DNA of 64,000 nucleotides from Galeopsis tetrahit (GCA_963675135.1 OY776128.1:72980670-73044669), one strand, 5' to 3'. Shown: positions 10,587 to 21,910, counted from the stretch's first letter. Notes: a model not told the origin generated them from the letters alone. Numbers and translations are program-made.

Positions 10587-12891
10587 ATGGCTGGAAACCA
10601 CCCTCGATCACACTCTCACTCACACTCTTCTCCTGAATCTTCCGATCAAAACGCCCAAAATTCTCTCAATCTTCTTGCTTCAATGGCCTCACAACAGTCA
10701 AATTCCTCAAATGCCGACACAAATGTCTCTGCAACTCCATCAACAACCGCTCCTGTTCCACAAGCTACTCCACCAACTACCCACATCCCACAAGATTCGA
10801 CAGTTGAAGAATTCACTAGGGCTGTTGAAGAGGTATCCAACACTCTTCGGACTACTGGTCATCTACCTGTGATGAAGTTTGGAGATATTACTGTGGATAT
10901 CTCGAGCTGTTTGGCCGAACAAACTGCCCAAATGGCTGCTGCTGCAAAAACCCCCAATTCTTCAAACCCTACTGTGGAATGTGGAAACCGTTGCTGAAGA
11001 AGAAGCTAGTGCTGATGCATCTAATTCTGAGGATGTCGAAATGGAGGATGCTGAAGCTTCTGATGATGGTACAAATTCCTCACTCTCTGTCTCTGATGAG
11101 TCTGCTCCCATTCCTCTAAAGAAGAATGCACAAAAAGGGAAAAGACAGAGAAGCCCTGTACAAAGAAGGAGGAGGTCAAACCGTGTGTTTACCCGAATAG
11201 ATTACTCTGAATCTATGAGGAAGAAGAAGAAAGCTGGAGCTGATGCTGGTGAACCTATCCAAGTGTTCACAGACTCTGAAGATGAAGCTCCTGTTGTTGC
11301 TGAGAAATCAAAGAAAGCTAAAACTGCTGCTGCTGAAAAATCCAAAAAGAAGGTTGATGCTGAAAAGCAAAGGAAAGGAAAGTTTGTTGCTGAACCAAAA
11401 GGCAAAGAAAAGATGATCACTGAAAATGAACCAGCTGAGTCAGAATCCAATTCTGATTCTGAAAGATGCTTGAGAGACATTCTGGAGTCTCTAAAGAAAA
11501 ATGCTGAGCACAATGCTGCTGCAAAGGGAGCTGCACCAGAACCTGAAGATGGTGGCAGTGGGGATAGCTCTTCCAGTGCAGCAAGCAGCCCTGAACAGAG
11601 CTCTGTTAAAAGCTCTACTCCCAGCTCAGATAACCTGGCATCTGAAGAGGAAGGTATTTCTGATGATCTTGATACTCTAGAGAATAGATTGGCCATTTAT
11701 TCTAAGAAAAAATTGTTGATAGAGAAGAGGATCAATATACCTGATTTTGATAGTAAAGGCATGGTTAGTTTCTTAGAAGAAAGGAATTTGATGCATGCTG
11801 TGAATTTTGGTGAATCTTTCTTGACAAATTGGGCATATGAATTCTATGCATGTTTGAAAAAGAGCACTGGTAGGAGATCTTCTAAGTGGTATGGGACTGT
11901 TAATTTTAGGGGGAGGGATGTACCTTTTACTCCTGAGTTGATAAATGAGTTTTTAGAAATTCCCAATGTTGAGGTTGATGAAGAACCTGACATGGATGTG
12001 GTCATTTCTGCTGTAACTGGTGGTAGGATAGATAGGTGGACTAGACAGATGCTAGCCAAAGACCTTACTTCCCTACACTATGTGTTATACAAACTCATTA
12101 TCTACAATTGGATTCCCACCACAAATACTACCAAGATAACTAAGGACCAGGCTATTTTGATCTATAGGATTTCTGTGCTTAAGAAGTTTAATTTGGGTCT
12201 TACAATCTTTCAACATATGATGAGATTTACTGGGAGAGTTTCTGAAAAAGGCAATTTACCCTATCCTGTTCTGATTTCTAACTACTTGAGGCATCATGGA
12301 TTTGTTGCCAAGAACACTGATGTGTTGAGGGGGAGAGTTCCACTATTGGCCATAGCTCCTGCCTTACTCACTGGGGATAGAGTAATTGATCTGCCTTTGA
12401 TTGCTCCTGGTACTGAACATCAGCAAAGACCCTCTACTTCTGCTCAACCAGAACCAACCAGACCCTCAACTACTGATCATCCTGAGTCATCCAGACCAAG
12501 ACACAGAAATGCAACCCCAAATGTTGAGAACATCCGTATCAACATTTCTGGTAATGTGTATCTTTCACAGGAATTCATCAAACTCCAACTCCAACACTTG
12601 CAGGAAACTATAGATGAACTTCAGTTCCTGAAGGACAGGTGGACCAACCTCCTTTCACCTACAACAGGGGGAGTACCACCACCATCCAACTCCAGTGTAG
12701 TCATTGAGGAGATACATGATGATGGAGTTCCAGCTGCTGCTGATGCTGGTGATGGACCTGATGCTGCTGGAGATGCTGCTGTTACTGATGTAGTTGCACA
12801 CCTTGCATCTACTTACTTTGTTGATGAAGGAGATGATGATGCTGCTGAAATGGACACCTTGTATGGTGATCTACCTGGAGAAAGCTGTTAG
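10587..12891 (+). pseudogene. element B extra gene after pol (plant-transposon-type domain), frameshifted
   Basis: Two overlapping frames: 10587-10997 starts at ATGGCTGGAAACC and gives a Ser/Gln/Thr-rich N-terminus; the frame ending at TAG 12889-12891 gives the rest. The break coincides with a 7-bp tandem duplication TGTGGAATGTGGAA (10973-10986). The second part has acidic and basic low-complexity sequence with a likely nuclear signal KRQRSPVQRRRRSNR, then a globular region with KWYGTVNFRGRDVPFTPELI and LPYPVLISNYLRHHGF. These resemble the putative plant transposon protein domain (Transposase_32-like) found in many plant retroelements. A short coiled-coil-like segment LQLQHLQETIDELQFLKDRW and an acidic tail follow. 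No signal peptide or membrane segment is visible, so an envelope role is not supported. About 765 residues were likely before the break. Confidence 0.75.
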
Positions 12892-13562
12892 ACAGGGGGA
12901 GATCTGAATTCCACAATGGCTATGGTGCAGGAAGATGATGCTGCAGCTGTTACCACAGCAATATAAGCCATTTGTTCAGTTCTACCTTTGTAACTAATGT
13001 TTAAGTTTGAAATTCTGAAATTATGATACATTTGTTATTTACTGTTTTTAGATGGTAGGATGTTTACTGCAACTTGTTTATTAGCTCCACTTGATATTTG
13101 TTTACTGCCTTGCTTAATTTGTTTGCAGATTATCATGTGTCTATTGCAGGTTGTGTATAGTGTAGTTTCTGTTTTGTTTTGTTCCTTGTTACATTATGTT
13201 TTGCTCTGATGTTTGTTTTTTTATTTTTTGTTGCTCTATTTTTTTGTTAGTGTCTTACTTAGATTCTAAGTTGAATTTCTTCCAGTTTAACTTATGATCT
13301 TAAGTAAAGTTACTTATGTTGTGAATAAGTGTAGTGTTTATACTTGTTCTATTTTGGATAAAAATTATCTTGATCTTATGGCACGGATCATTGTAAAATT
13401 ATCTTTGATCTTCATTCGATTTGATCGAACGATTACAACAGGTATTGTCTTGACTAGTGCTTAGCAATGATGTTAACCTCAACTAAGTACATAATACTGA
13501 GTATGTATAGAAATATATGTGCATCAGGTGTGTTGTAGTCGAAAGGTCAAATTGGGGGAGAT
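12892..13562 (+). other. element B T-rich 3' non-coding region and polypurine tract
   Basis: T-rich sequence without a gene between the extra gene and the 3' LTR. It ends with the purine tract ATTGGGGGAGAT (13551-13562), where plus-strand DNA synthesis would be primed. Confidence 0.75.
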
Positions 13563-14434
13563 TGTAGATGTTGTTAATCCTTAAATGCCTTAACATTATC
13601 AACAACATCTTAATTTGACCTTCCGAGATTTTTTCTAAGTCTTTTCTGAAATGCTACATTAAATGTTGATCTAAATGTTGTCGCATTTCTGGCAGGATCT
13701 AGAAGCTTCTACAAGGATCTGGAACCTGAAAGATTCCAGAACATTGCAGAACATGCTAGAACGGCCTGGAACCATTTGGAACGACCTGGAGCATTCAAGA
13801 AAGATCTAGAAAGATCATGGAAGTTGAGTTCCTAAAAAATAGGACCTCATTGTGGAAGCCTCTAGAATCAGCACCCCACTACTATAAATACCGATGGAAG
13901 GCTTCTCAAATCAGTGTACTCTATTCGATCAACTTCCTAGACCGAGCGTATATCCCTGTTAGGAATTGTGGCCAGTAGAACTACCTTTTAGATCATACGT
14001 TCGTATCCCACCCGTATGGCTGTGTGTCTTCTTATCTATTGAGAGTGTAATCTTTAGATAGACTAGGCATTTCGACAGTGTATACATTATACACTTAGTT
14101 CGTTTTTAGAACAAGGCACCTGCCTCGTTTGTAGTTTCTGTTGTGAATGTTAATGCTGTAACATTTCACACAACATTTATACTTGAAGATAAGTATTGTT
14201 TTTCGCCGTAAGGCTAGCATAGATTTTTATTTATAAAATCTATGTGAAAAATTATTTCCATTGTGTCACGTTTGTTTTTAGTGTTTCAAGTCTTCCGCTG
14301 TGTTAATCATAATTTCTGATATTCTGCTAGAGTCAGTGTTGTACCAATTGTCACAACATTTAGTACAACATTATTCTACTTAAACTTAAACACTTCATAT
14401 ACATACACTTAACACCACACACCACACACTTTCA
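13563..14434 (+). repeat. 3' LTR of element B
   Basis: 872 bp, identical by eye to the 5' LTR except A at 13729 in place of G. That base is the G of the first GAA unit of the perfect heat-shock element, so this copy has a weakened site. It is followed by the target duplication CTTCT. Confidence 0.97.
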
Positions 14435-16254
14435 CTTCTCCTCCCACACACTTCCATAGCTCATCATCTCACATCTCCACTCCCTCTATATCAAACTCTC
14501 CCCACATCACTCAATCTCAATCCAACATACTTCCTGCAAGTCCTTTATCACCTCACATACAATCAACTTCCTCTTCCAGTTCATCCAGATATATGCTATC
14601 CCCTCCTCCCACTTCAGCTGTCAATGCTCCTTCCTCTACTTCAGCTATTCACCCTCCTACTCACCATATGCAAACAAGATCCAAATCTGGGATCTACAAA
14701 CCCAAGGCCTTTACTGCTACACTCCCCATCTCTGAACCAACCACTGTTACTGAGGCTATTCAAGATCCTAAATGAAAATCAGCAATGCAGTTGGAATATG
14801 ATGCCTTGATTCAGAATGGAACCTGGACATTGGTGCCTCCAACATCAGACATTCATCCAATCACCACTAAATGGCTATTTAGGGTCAAATATCATAAAGA
14901 TGGAACAGTTGAGAGGTTTAAAGCTAGATTGGTAGCTAGAGGTTTCCAGCAACAGGCTGGTGTGGACTACTTCAGTACCTTCAGCCCTGTGATCAAGCCT
15001 GTCACTCTAAGGGTGGTATTCACTCTTGCTGTTTCCAGAGGTTGGGCCATTCAACAAGTTGACATCAACAATGCATTCCTCAAGGGTGAACTCCATGAAA
15101 CCGTATACATTGCTCAACCTGAAGGCTTTACTGACTCAAAGCATCCTCACTTTGTATGCAAGCTTCATAAAGCTTTATATGGCCTTAAGCAAGCACCAAA
15201 GGCATGGTATGACACTCTCAAGGCCTTCTTACAGCTGCAGGGTTTTACACACTCTTCATCTGATCACTGCTTGTTCCATAGATTTCTGCATGGCAAGATC
15301 ACTCTCCTTCTTGTTTATGTGGATGACATACTCATCACTGGTGATGATGTAGCTCTTGTGCAATCAATCATTGATGGTCTTCACTCTAAGTTCTCACTCA
15401 AACATTTGGGGGAAATCAACTACTTCTTGGGCATTGAGGCTCACTCTACATCTTCTCATATCAAGCTGACTCAATCTAAATATGCACATGACATCATCTC
15501 AAAGGCACACCTTTCTGATTCCAAGCCTTGTCCATCTCCCATCTGCCCATCTTCCAAACTATCCATCACAGATAGCCCTCCTTTTGAGAATCCAACCCTT
15601 TACAGAAGTATTGTTGGAGCACTTCAGTATCTAACTCTCACCAGGCCTGATATATCCTTCAGTGTGAACAAGTTGTCTCAGTTTTTGCAAAATCCCACAC
15701 AAAATCAATGGAAAGCCTGTAAGAGAGTTCTTAGATATCTTAAAGGCTCCCTTGCTCATGGTATCTCTTTTTTTCCAGTTTTATATTACAGGTTGCAGGG
15801 GTTCGTGGATGCGGATTATGCTTCTAGCATTGATGATCGACGGAGTACTTCAGGATTTTGCATCACACTTGGCAAGAACTTGATCTCTTGGAGTTCTAGA
15901 AAACAATCTGTGGTTGCACACAACAGCACTGAGGCTGAATATCGAGCTCTAGCTCTTGCTACTACGGACATTATGTGGATTGCTAGCCTATGCAAAGAGC
16001 TACACATTCCCATCTCCACTTCTGGCTTGCTGTGGTGTGACAACCAAGGGGCTATCACTCTTGCATTCAGCCCAGCATTTCACTCTCGTACAAAGCATAT
16101 CGAAGTTGATGTTCACTTTCTAAGGGAAAAGGTGCAGGCTGGTTTTCTTGACATTCGCTTCATTTCTTCTGATGATCAACCAGCTGATCTCCTAACAAAA
16201 CCACTTGCCCCAGCTCGATTCTCTCATCTCTGCAGCTGGTTTGCCCTTTCTTAA
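14435..16254 (+). pseudogene. element A reverse transcriptase and RNase H (3' half of pol)
   Basis: Resumes A's pol after element B. A Pro/Ser-rich linker (MQTRSKSGIYKPK) leads to TGA at 14773-14775, which stands where a Trp codon is expected in the conserved PKWxxAM motif, so TGG to TGA is likely. From 14776 the frame is intact to TAA at 16252: WLFRVKYHKDGTVERFKARL, QQVDINNAFLKGEL, LYGLKQAPKAWY, YVDDILITG (catalytic Asp pair), then RNase H with FVDADYASSIDDRRSTSG, STEAEYRALA and WCDNQGAITL. Confidence 0.92.
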
Positions 16255-16282
16255 CAGGGGTGGTCCAAATTCTTTCGGGGCA

Positions 16283-16762
16283 TGTTGAAGTATAATGTTG
16301 CAGCATGGAATGCAGCAACACACACACACACATACCTTACTAATGTAGGTTCTAGAAGAAGAGTAGTTTTCATTAACTAATACTCCCTCCGTCCCACAGG
16401 AATTTGCACACTTTCCATATATGGATGTCCCATACCAATTTGCACACTCCATAAAAGGAAATATCTTCACAACCCTCACCCTTAAAATATACTCATATTT
16501 ACCCATATGCCATTACTTTTCCACACTCAATCTACTTTTTACTTTACTTTATTCATAAAAGTTTACAAAACTACCCCTCAAAACATCCATCATTACACCT
16601 TTTCTTACACATTTCTTAAAATGTGTGCCGGTCAAAGGGTGCAAGTTCCTCCGGGACGGAGGGAGTAGTTGTTAGTTAGTTAGATGGAAGACTCTAGAAT
16701 GTGAGTCTCCCTCTATATATATTGTACATACTACACATTGCAAATTGAGTTGAATATACACA
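16283..16762 (+). repeat. 3' LTR of element A, carrying a MITE
   Basis: Same ends as the 5' LTR (TGTTGAAG to ATACACA). It is longer because of a 283-bp MITE plus one TA (16383-16667) and a few extra CA units. Purine-rich GGGGCA precedes it. Confidence 0.92.
16383..16665. mobile_element. Stowaway-like MITE in the 3' LTR of A
   Basis: 283 bp with terminal inverted repeats CTCCCTCCGTCCC / GGGACGGAGGGAG, flanked by TA on both sides. The uninterrupted 5' LTR of element A (TAATAGTTGTTAG near 817) is the empty site and shows a single TA. TIR sequence and TA duplication define Stowaway (Tc1/mariner) MITEs. Confidence 0.92.
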
Positions 16763-17140
16763 AAAAAAAGACAACGTTGTAAAATGGCCAACAACCACTA
16801 CAAAAACACGATGTTTATTGACAAAAAAATTGGATTGGAAAAATCGTCGTAAAAAGCATTTAAGACTGATCGTTAATATTTGCCACAAATATTTTTAATT
16901 CGTCCCTAATTTACAATGGCCATGTTCGTCGCGTATTGGTCATGACTTGATGAAGCAAAATTGTAAAATTTGTTCGTTTCGTCGCAATTTTTTTCATTTA
17001 TACGTATGGATAATTTGCAAAAGGAAAAAAATATGGCATGTGCGCAAGTCTTTTTTTTTTTAATATTATATAGGCTTCAACGGGTTCAAAGTTTCAAATC
17101 CACCCCGAATTGAACGAGCATTGAACCATTAAACTATAGA
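16763..17140. other. Unassigned DNA with a CACTA-like terminus
   Basis: No gene. CACTACAAAAACA at 16796 looks like the terminus of a plant CACTA (CMC) transposon and is followed by several CGTCG-containing stretches such as those in subterminal repeats. No matching opposite end was found nearby, so this is at best a fragment. Confidence 0.25.
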
Positions 17141-17830
17141 AATTATGAAATTATAATTTCATTGAATGATAATAAGAGTTTACAATTGTTGTACTTATAG
17201 ATACACGAAGTGTATATATATATATCTACAAATACACATTGGACTTGGTTGATATTTAAAGAGATAGATATGAATCATAATATTATATTCCTAATACGCC
17301 CCCTCAAGATCGATGGAGCATCAAAGAAGAATTCAATCTTGGTCATAAGTAGTTGTAGTCGAGTGCGTGGGAGTGACTTGGTGAGAGCATCAACAAGTTG
17401 GTCCGCAGACGAAACATGTGAGACTCAAAGCTGGGATGTCTTGATCAGATCTCGAACAAAGTGAAAATCAATTGCAATATGCTTCTTTCGAGAGTGAAAG
17501 ACCAGATTGGAACAGAGATAGGTGGCTCCAATGTTGTCACAGTAAATCACAAGGAGAGTTGAAACTGAGAAACACAATTTCTAAAATAGGGATTAATTTT
17601 AACCATTGGACCTCAGAGGCAGCGGATGCAATGACACGATACTCGGCTTCAGTGGAGGAACGAGCAATGAATTTTTGTTTCTCGGAGGACCACGAAATGG
17701 GATTAGCCCCAAGAAAGACAATGTAAACACTTGTGGAACTAAGATTGCCATAACTTCTCGTCATCGGTGCCAAGATTAACGATAGGCCCTCCGACGGATC
17801 CTTGGCCCCCTCTAGCACCGGCATCGCTAG
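17140..17830 (-). pseudogene. Decayed Copia RNase H with 3' LTR remnant
   Basis: Read on the minus strand, 17824-17537 encodes ISWSSEKQKFIARSSTEAEY and ASEVQWL, the RNase H of a Copia element. After a frameshift, 17530-17300 encodes a CDNIGATYLCSN motif, HSRKKHIAIDFHFVRDLI and DQLVDALTKSLP, with an in-frame stop. A purine tract GAGGGGGCG (complement of 17299-17307) follows, then AT-rich sequence to about 17140 that is probably LTR. No complete second LTR was found. Confidence 0.8.
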
Positions 17831-18503
17831 ACCAAAAAACGATAGGCAACCCCAAGTATTTGTTAAGGTGCTCCAACTTCTTCTGCATTTCTACGTCAAA
17901 CCATGAGTTAATTCGGGCCTCAATCTCGATAGCAACTCTTGAGGCATTGAGGATACCGAGGATTGGAATGACTGGACTGTCGACCCTCTAACAATCTCGA
18001 CCATCCTGCTAAGGTTAATAATCCATCCCCGATTGACTCTAGCTTTATCTAGATAGATCTGGCCGGGATCTACTATAAGAGGAGGCATCTCAAATTGCTG
18101 CGACTAGCCACTGACCTTTGGAGATGGGGCCTTCACTATCTTTCGATTGACGTTCACTTGTAAATTAATTTAATAAATATTGCTACGTCCGTCTTCTTTA
18201 AAGGTTTTCATAATTTTTTGGCACATGAAAGAGAAAATGTAGAGATGGGTAGAAAAGAGAAAAGATAGAGAAGTGATCAATTTTGTCAAATAAGGAAATA
18301 CAAATTTTAGATTGAGATGAACCAAAGAGAAAAAGTGTAACCTTTGAGAGTGACGAAGAATCATATATGTAGATCACTGATATCTTCCCGAAGAGTTAAC
18401 CACACCTAACTTTTGAGTTTCTACGTTTCAAGTCTTACAACGAGGGCATTAAGCCACTAAGGAGTAAGGATTAGGTTAAGATACTTTCTAGAATATTCTT
18501 ATA
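17831..18503. other. Unassigned repeat-derived DNA
   Basis: On the minus strand near 17840-17900, LNKYLGLPIVF recalls the KYLGLP motif of plant LINE reverse transcriptases, but stop codons and the small size prevent a firm call. The rest to the MITE at 18504 shows nothing I recognise. Confidence 0.25.
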
Positions 18504-18752
18504 CTCCCTCTGTTCCATAGAAATTTGCACACTTTCTATATATGGATGTCCCATACGAATTTGCACACTCCATTAAAGGAAATATTGTCATAACCCCACT
18601 CTCAAAATATATACATATTTACCCATATGCCATTACTTTTTCACACTCAATCTACCTTTTACTTACTTTATTCATACAAATTTACAAAACTAGCCCTCAA
18701 AACATCACTCATTACACTTTTTCTTACACATTTATTAAAATGTGTGTCATCC

Positions 18753-20271
18753 GAGAAAATTTCATTTTACGTCCTGTAACTTAGGCCTAATCCAGAATAT
18801 ATCCTTTAAGTTTTCACGTTTTCAATTTACGTCCTAGGGTGTCCAATTTACATCTTTTTCGGTCCAATTTACGTCCCTTTCACCGGAAAATTGAAAATCC
18901 GGTCAAATAGTCCAATTTACATCCTTTATGTTTGAAAATTATAAATTAATAATTAAAAAATTCTGAAAATATCATTAAAAATAAAAAATCTCATTAAAAA
19001 CTTATAAATTGTGTAAAATAAATATAAAAAATCTAAAAAAAAATTATAAATTCTACAATTCAAAAAATCTGAAAATTTAATTTTTTTTTCTAAAAACTCA
19101 TAAAAAAAAAAAATCTATAATTTCTACTCCATCTGTCCCACAATTGTTTGCACTCTTTCCTTATTCGTCCGTCCCACAATTGTTTGCACTACTTAAAAAG
19201 GAAACTTTTTCATAAACCCCACTCTCACAATATCCACATATTTACATAAAATGTCATTACTTTTACCCTCAATCCAATCATTCACTTTACTTTATTTATA
19301 AAAGTTACAAAATTACCCCCACAACACTCCACTCATTACACATTTTTCTTAGTTTGCGTGCCCATAAAATGGTGCAAACAATCCTGGGACGGAGGGAGTA
19401 TAATTCAAAAAATCTAAAAAATGTGTAAATTAATTTTTTTTTCTAAAAACTCATAAAAATAAAAAAATCTGTAAATTAAAATTTTAAAAATGTTTAAAAT
19501 AAAAAATTCCACAATTTTAAAAATATCGTGAAAATGAATTTTGGACTGTTCCAAAATTGATCAAGGTGCATGTGGAACTTACACTCAACCTCTACGGTGA
19601 GTTGGAAAATCTCGTGGGACCCAAAATTTTTAGGAGTTCGAGCAAAACTTTAATGGCAGACGAGTTTGAATCAAGTCTGATTTTTAATGAAATGTTAATA
19701 ATTTTTATTATTCTTATTAGATTTTTAGAATTAGTAATTTTTAATATACATATTTTTAATAAATTAATGAGATTTTTAGAGTTTTGAGAAATTTTAATGA
19801 GATTTTGAATTTCTTAATTTTAATTTTAAATTACATATTTTCCATTCTTTGTATTGTAGAATTTTGTATTTTCAAAATTTTTGAATTTTTTATTTATATT
19901 TTGCACATTTGATAATTTGCAATGATATTTTTTAAAATTTTAGTGATATATTTTGAATTTTATTTTACACATTTTATATTTTTTAATTTTAAGGAGATTT
20001 TTGAATTTTTAAAGATACTTTTAGATTTTTTAAATCTTTAATGGGATTTTTAGAAAATTTTAATTATTAAATTTTAATTTTCAAACTTAAAGGGCGTAAA
20101 TTGGACTATTTGACCGGAATCCCAATTTATTCCTCACATTCCGGTGAGTTTTAAAATTTTCCGACGGAAAGGACGTACATTGGACCAAAAAGAACGTAAA
20201 TCGAAAAAGTACAAACTTAAAATATAAATTGGATTAGGTCTAAATTACATGACGTAAAATGAAATTTTCTC
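18753..20271. mobile_element. Non-autonomous Mutator-type (MULE) element with long TIRs
   Basis: Flanked by a perfect 9-bp duplication GTGTCATCC (18744-18752, 20272-20280), the Mutator hallmark. Terminal inverted repeats start GAGAAAATTTCATTTTACGT on both sides and similarity extends roughly 200 bp inward (TTGAAAATCCGGTCAAATAG on the left, the complement of CTATTTGACCGGAATCC on the right). The interior is A/T-rich without a transposase, and contains another MITE (19127-19398). Confidence 0.9.
19127..19398. mobile_element. Stowaway-like MITE inside the MULE
   Basis: 272 bp, ends CTCCATCTGTCCCAC and TGGGACGGAGGGAG, flanked by TA (19125-19126, 19399-19400). The internal ACAATTGTTTGCACT near the left end pairs with GTGCAAACAATCC near the right end. 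It is a different subtype from the MITE it lies within. Confidence 0.85.
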
Positions 20272-20314
20272 GTGTCATCCCAGAGGTGCAAATTCCTCTG
20301 GAAGGGAGGGAGTA

Positions 20315-21688
20315 TAATTTTTTTCACTATATCTATAACCATCTTTTGTAATTTGAATTGAATTGTTAAATACAAAATTCTCCCAATTAATTATCACATA
20401 TTCACGATGAAATTATATCTCTTCTTTTTTTCTTTACAAGTAACATTATTTCATAAAATTAGAAAAACCTTTTCAAACTAAACGGTGATCTATCACACAA
20501 CTAATATTGTTTGTAAACATGACTGTTTATTTATTAATTTATTCTACGGCGATCTATTACATTTGGATCAACATATATGGCCTCTTTTTTCTTTATTTTC
20601 TTTATCTTCTGAAAAGTAGACGTACTTATTGTTGTTAGATATTTAAAAATTAATCGTCAGTACTTTGTCCGTGCAGACAAACCTCCACCGCCCAATATGG
20701 CACCACAAAGGATATTAAAAAATAAGTAGTGAAGAGTATCAACCAGTATATTCTAATTACATTAGGATATGATAATCCCATGTGATTAAGGAAACAGCTG
20801 TGGTCGACGTGGAAATTCTTTTTCAAGTACTCTGCAACATATGTACTAATGGATCATGGCTTTTGATTGATCTAGTTCTAGCAAATTAGGTAAAAAGCCT
20901 AGTGGTTGGCCATTTTGACATACTCGCGTGTTCCTTTAATATACATTCTAAAGTACACCACTTATTTTATGAATATTTATCACTTAATAAGATAGTTAAG
21001 AAGATAATAACTTCAATTTCATTTTTAAGTATTTATTTTTTTCAATTTATATTTATTGCATCCAAAATGAACTTATACCAACGATAGTTTTGCACACTGC
21101 ACTCTTATTCACAAGTTGAACGAGCTCCATCAATTACAAAATACATTGAAGAAATTGTAGGACCGAATATGAGGGTATATTCTTTTATCCCTATATGCAA
21201 TTGAATGTATAGATACATTTGAATTTTAATGTTCAATTTTTACTCAATTTAATCTTTGGCTCAACTTTTGATTTAATTCATTAGAGTCAAATTTCAATTA
21301 CACACAAGAATCACTCCTAATAATACTCTCATTATTTCATTTGACGACATATCTTTCCCGCATTAACATTCTAGAATGTTCAATTTTAAGAATAAATATT
21401 CTTTTGTCCCCAGCCGGAGAGAGAGAGAGAGAAATGAACATTAACTATGTCATTAATTAATGTTAAACCAATTAATCCAAATATTGTATGTGATGAGTTG
21501 TTTAGCATAATCGGTTTTAATAAGTTGATACGAATCATTTTTAGCCTAAAGGAGCGGATGCTCGTGCCTTTGGACGTCATTTTCAAGCAATGTTATTTCC
21601 TTCTCAAGAAAGAAATTTAAATTAAATTTATGTTTGGGAATAATTTAATATGATTATTTTAATTGTAATAAATTAATTAAGTGTAATT
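20315..21688. other. Intergenic DNA
   Basis: AT-rich sequence in which I see no gene and no bounded transposon. A short GA run (GAGAGAGAGAGAG) lies near 21418. Confidence 0.5.
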
Positions 21689-21693
21689 TTAAT

Positions 21694-21834
21694 TATTAAG
21701 TAGTATAGTTTATCTTGGTAGTTATAAACCTCTTGTTAGTTGTAACTATTCATTCCTATCTTCTTGTAACCTCTCTTATAAATACCCTAATACAAGTCTT
21801 TGACTCTCACTTTAGAGAGTCCTTCTATTCTACA
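21694..21834 (+). repeat. 5' LTR of element E
   Basis: 141 bp, TATTAAG...TCTACA, with TATAAATAC (21778-21786) as probable promoter core. Confidence 0.92.
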
Positions 21835-21910
21835 TGGTATCAGCCTAATCTCTTCTGGGCCTATTTTCTCCCCCTCCTTCTTTCTCGTCTCTTCTTGATC
21901 TCCCTCTTCC

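Larger units (their letters stand above)
3754..14434 (+). mobile_element. Young SIRE-like Ty1/copia retrotransposon B, nested in A
   Basis: Bounded by two 872-bp LTRs (3754-4625, 13563-14434), TG...CA termini, and a perfect 5-bp target duplication CTTCT (3749-3753, 14435-14439). The PBS TTGGTATCAGAGC follows the 5' LTR after one base and the polypurine tract TTGGGGGAGAT precedes the 3' LTR. I saw a single LTR-LTR mismatch (3920 G, 13729 A), so insertion is very recent. Long LTRs, 10.7-kb size and an extra gene between pol and the 3' LTR fit the SIRE/Maximus lineage. Coding lesions: TAA at 5264 in gag-pol and a 7-bp duplication at 10973-10986 in the extra gene. Confidence 0.97.
715..16762 (+). 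mobile_element. Ty1/copia LTR retrotransposon A, split by element B
   Basis: Both LTRs start TGTTGAAGTATAATG and end ATACACA (715-915 and 16283-16762). The primer-binding site TGGTATCATGAG lies at about 925, close to the initiator-Met-tRNA-type TGGTATCA site used by plant Copia elements. The domain order is gag, zinc knuckle, protease, integrase, reverse transcriptase, RNase H, which defines Ty1/copia. Coding is broken by a stop at 1844, an apparent 1-bp loss near 2536, the insertion of element B at 3753, and a TGA at 14773. Flanking 5-mers are AATAA (710-714) and AAAAA (16763-16767), an imperfect target duplication. Without B and the MITE the element would be roughly 5 kb. Confidence 0.93.
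18504..20312. mobile_element. Stowaway-like MITE interrupted by a Mutator-type element
   Basis: The left end CTCCCTCTGTTCC (18504) and right end GGAAGGGAGGGAG (to 20312) are flanked by TA (18502-18503, 20313-20314). The interior to 18743 closely resembles the MITE at 16383-16665 (AATTTGCACACTTT, ATGGATGTCCCATAC). A 1519-bp insertion (18753-20271) splits it. Confidence 0.88.

Noticed and set aside
11202..11696. Minus-strand ORF of 164 codons over the extra gene of element B
   Set aside because: Antisense of a low-complexity Ala/Ser/Lys/Glu-coding stretch; composition artefact.
10587..12891. Envelope gene
   Set aside because: No signal peptide, transmembrane helix or cleavage site is visible; the domain looks like a plant transposon-associated protein.
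19557..19787. 76-codon ORF inside the MULE
   Set aside because: Ile/Phe/Leu-rich translation of AT-rich DNA without a recognisable domain.
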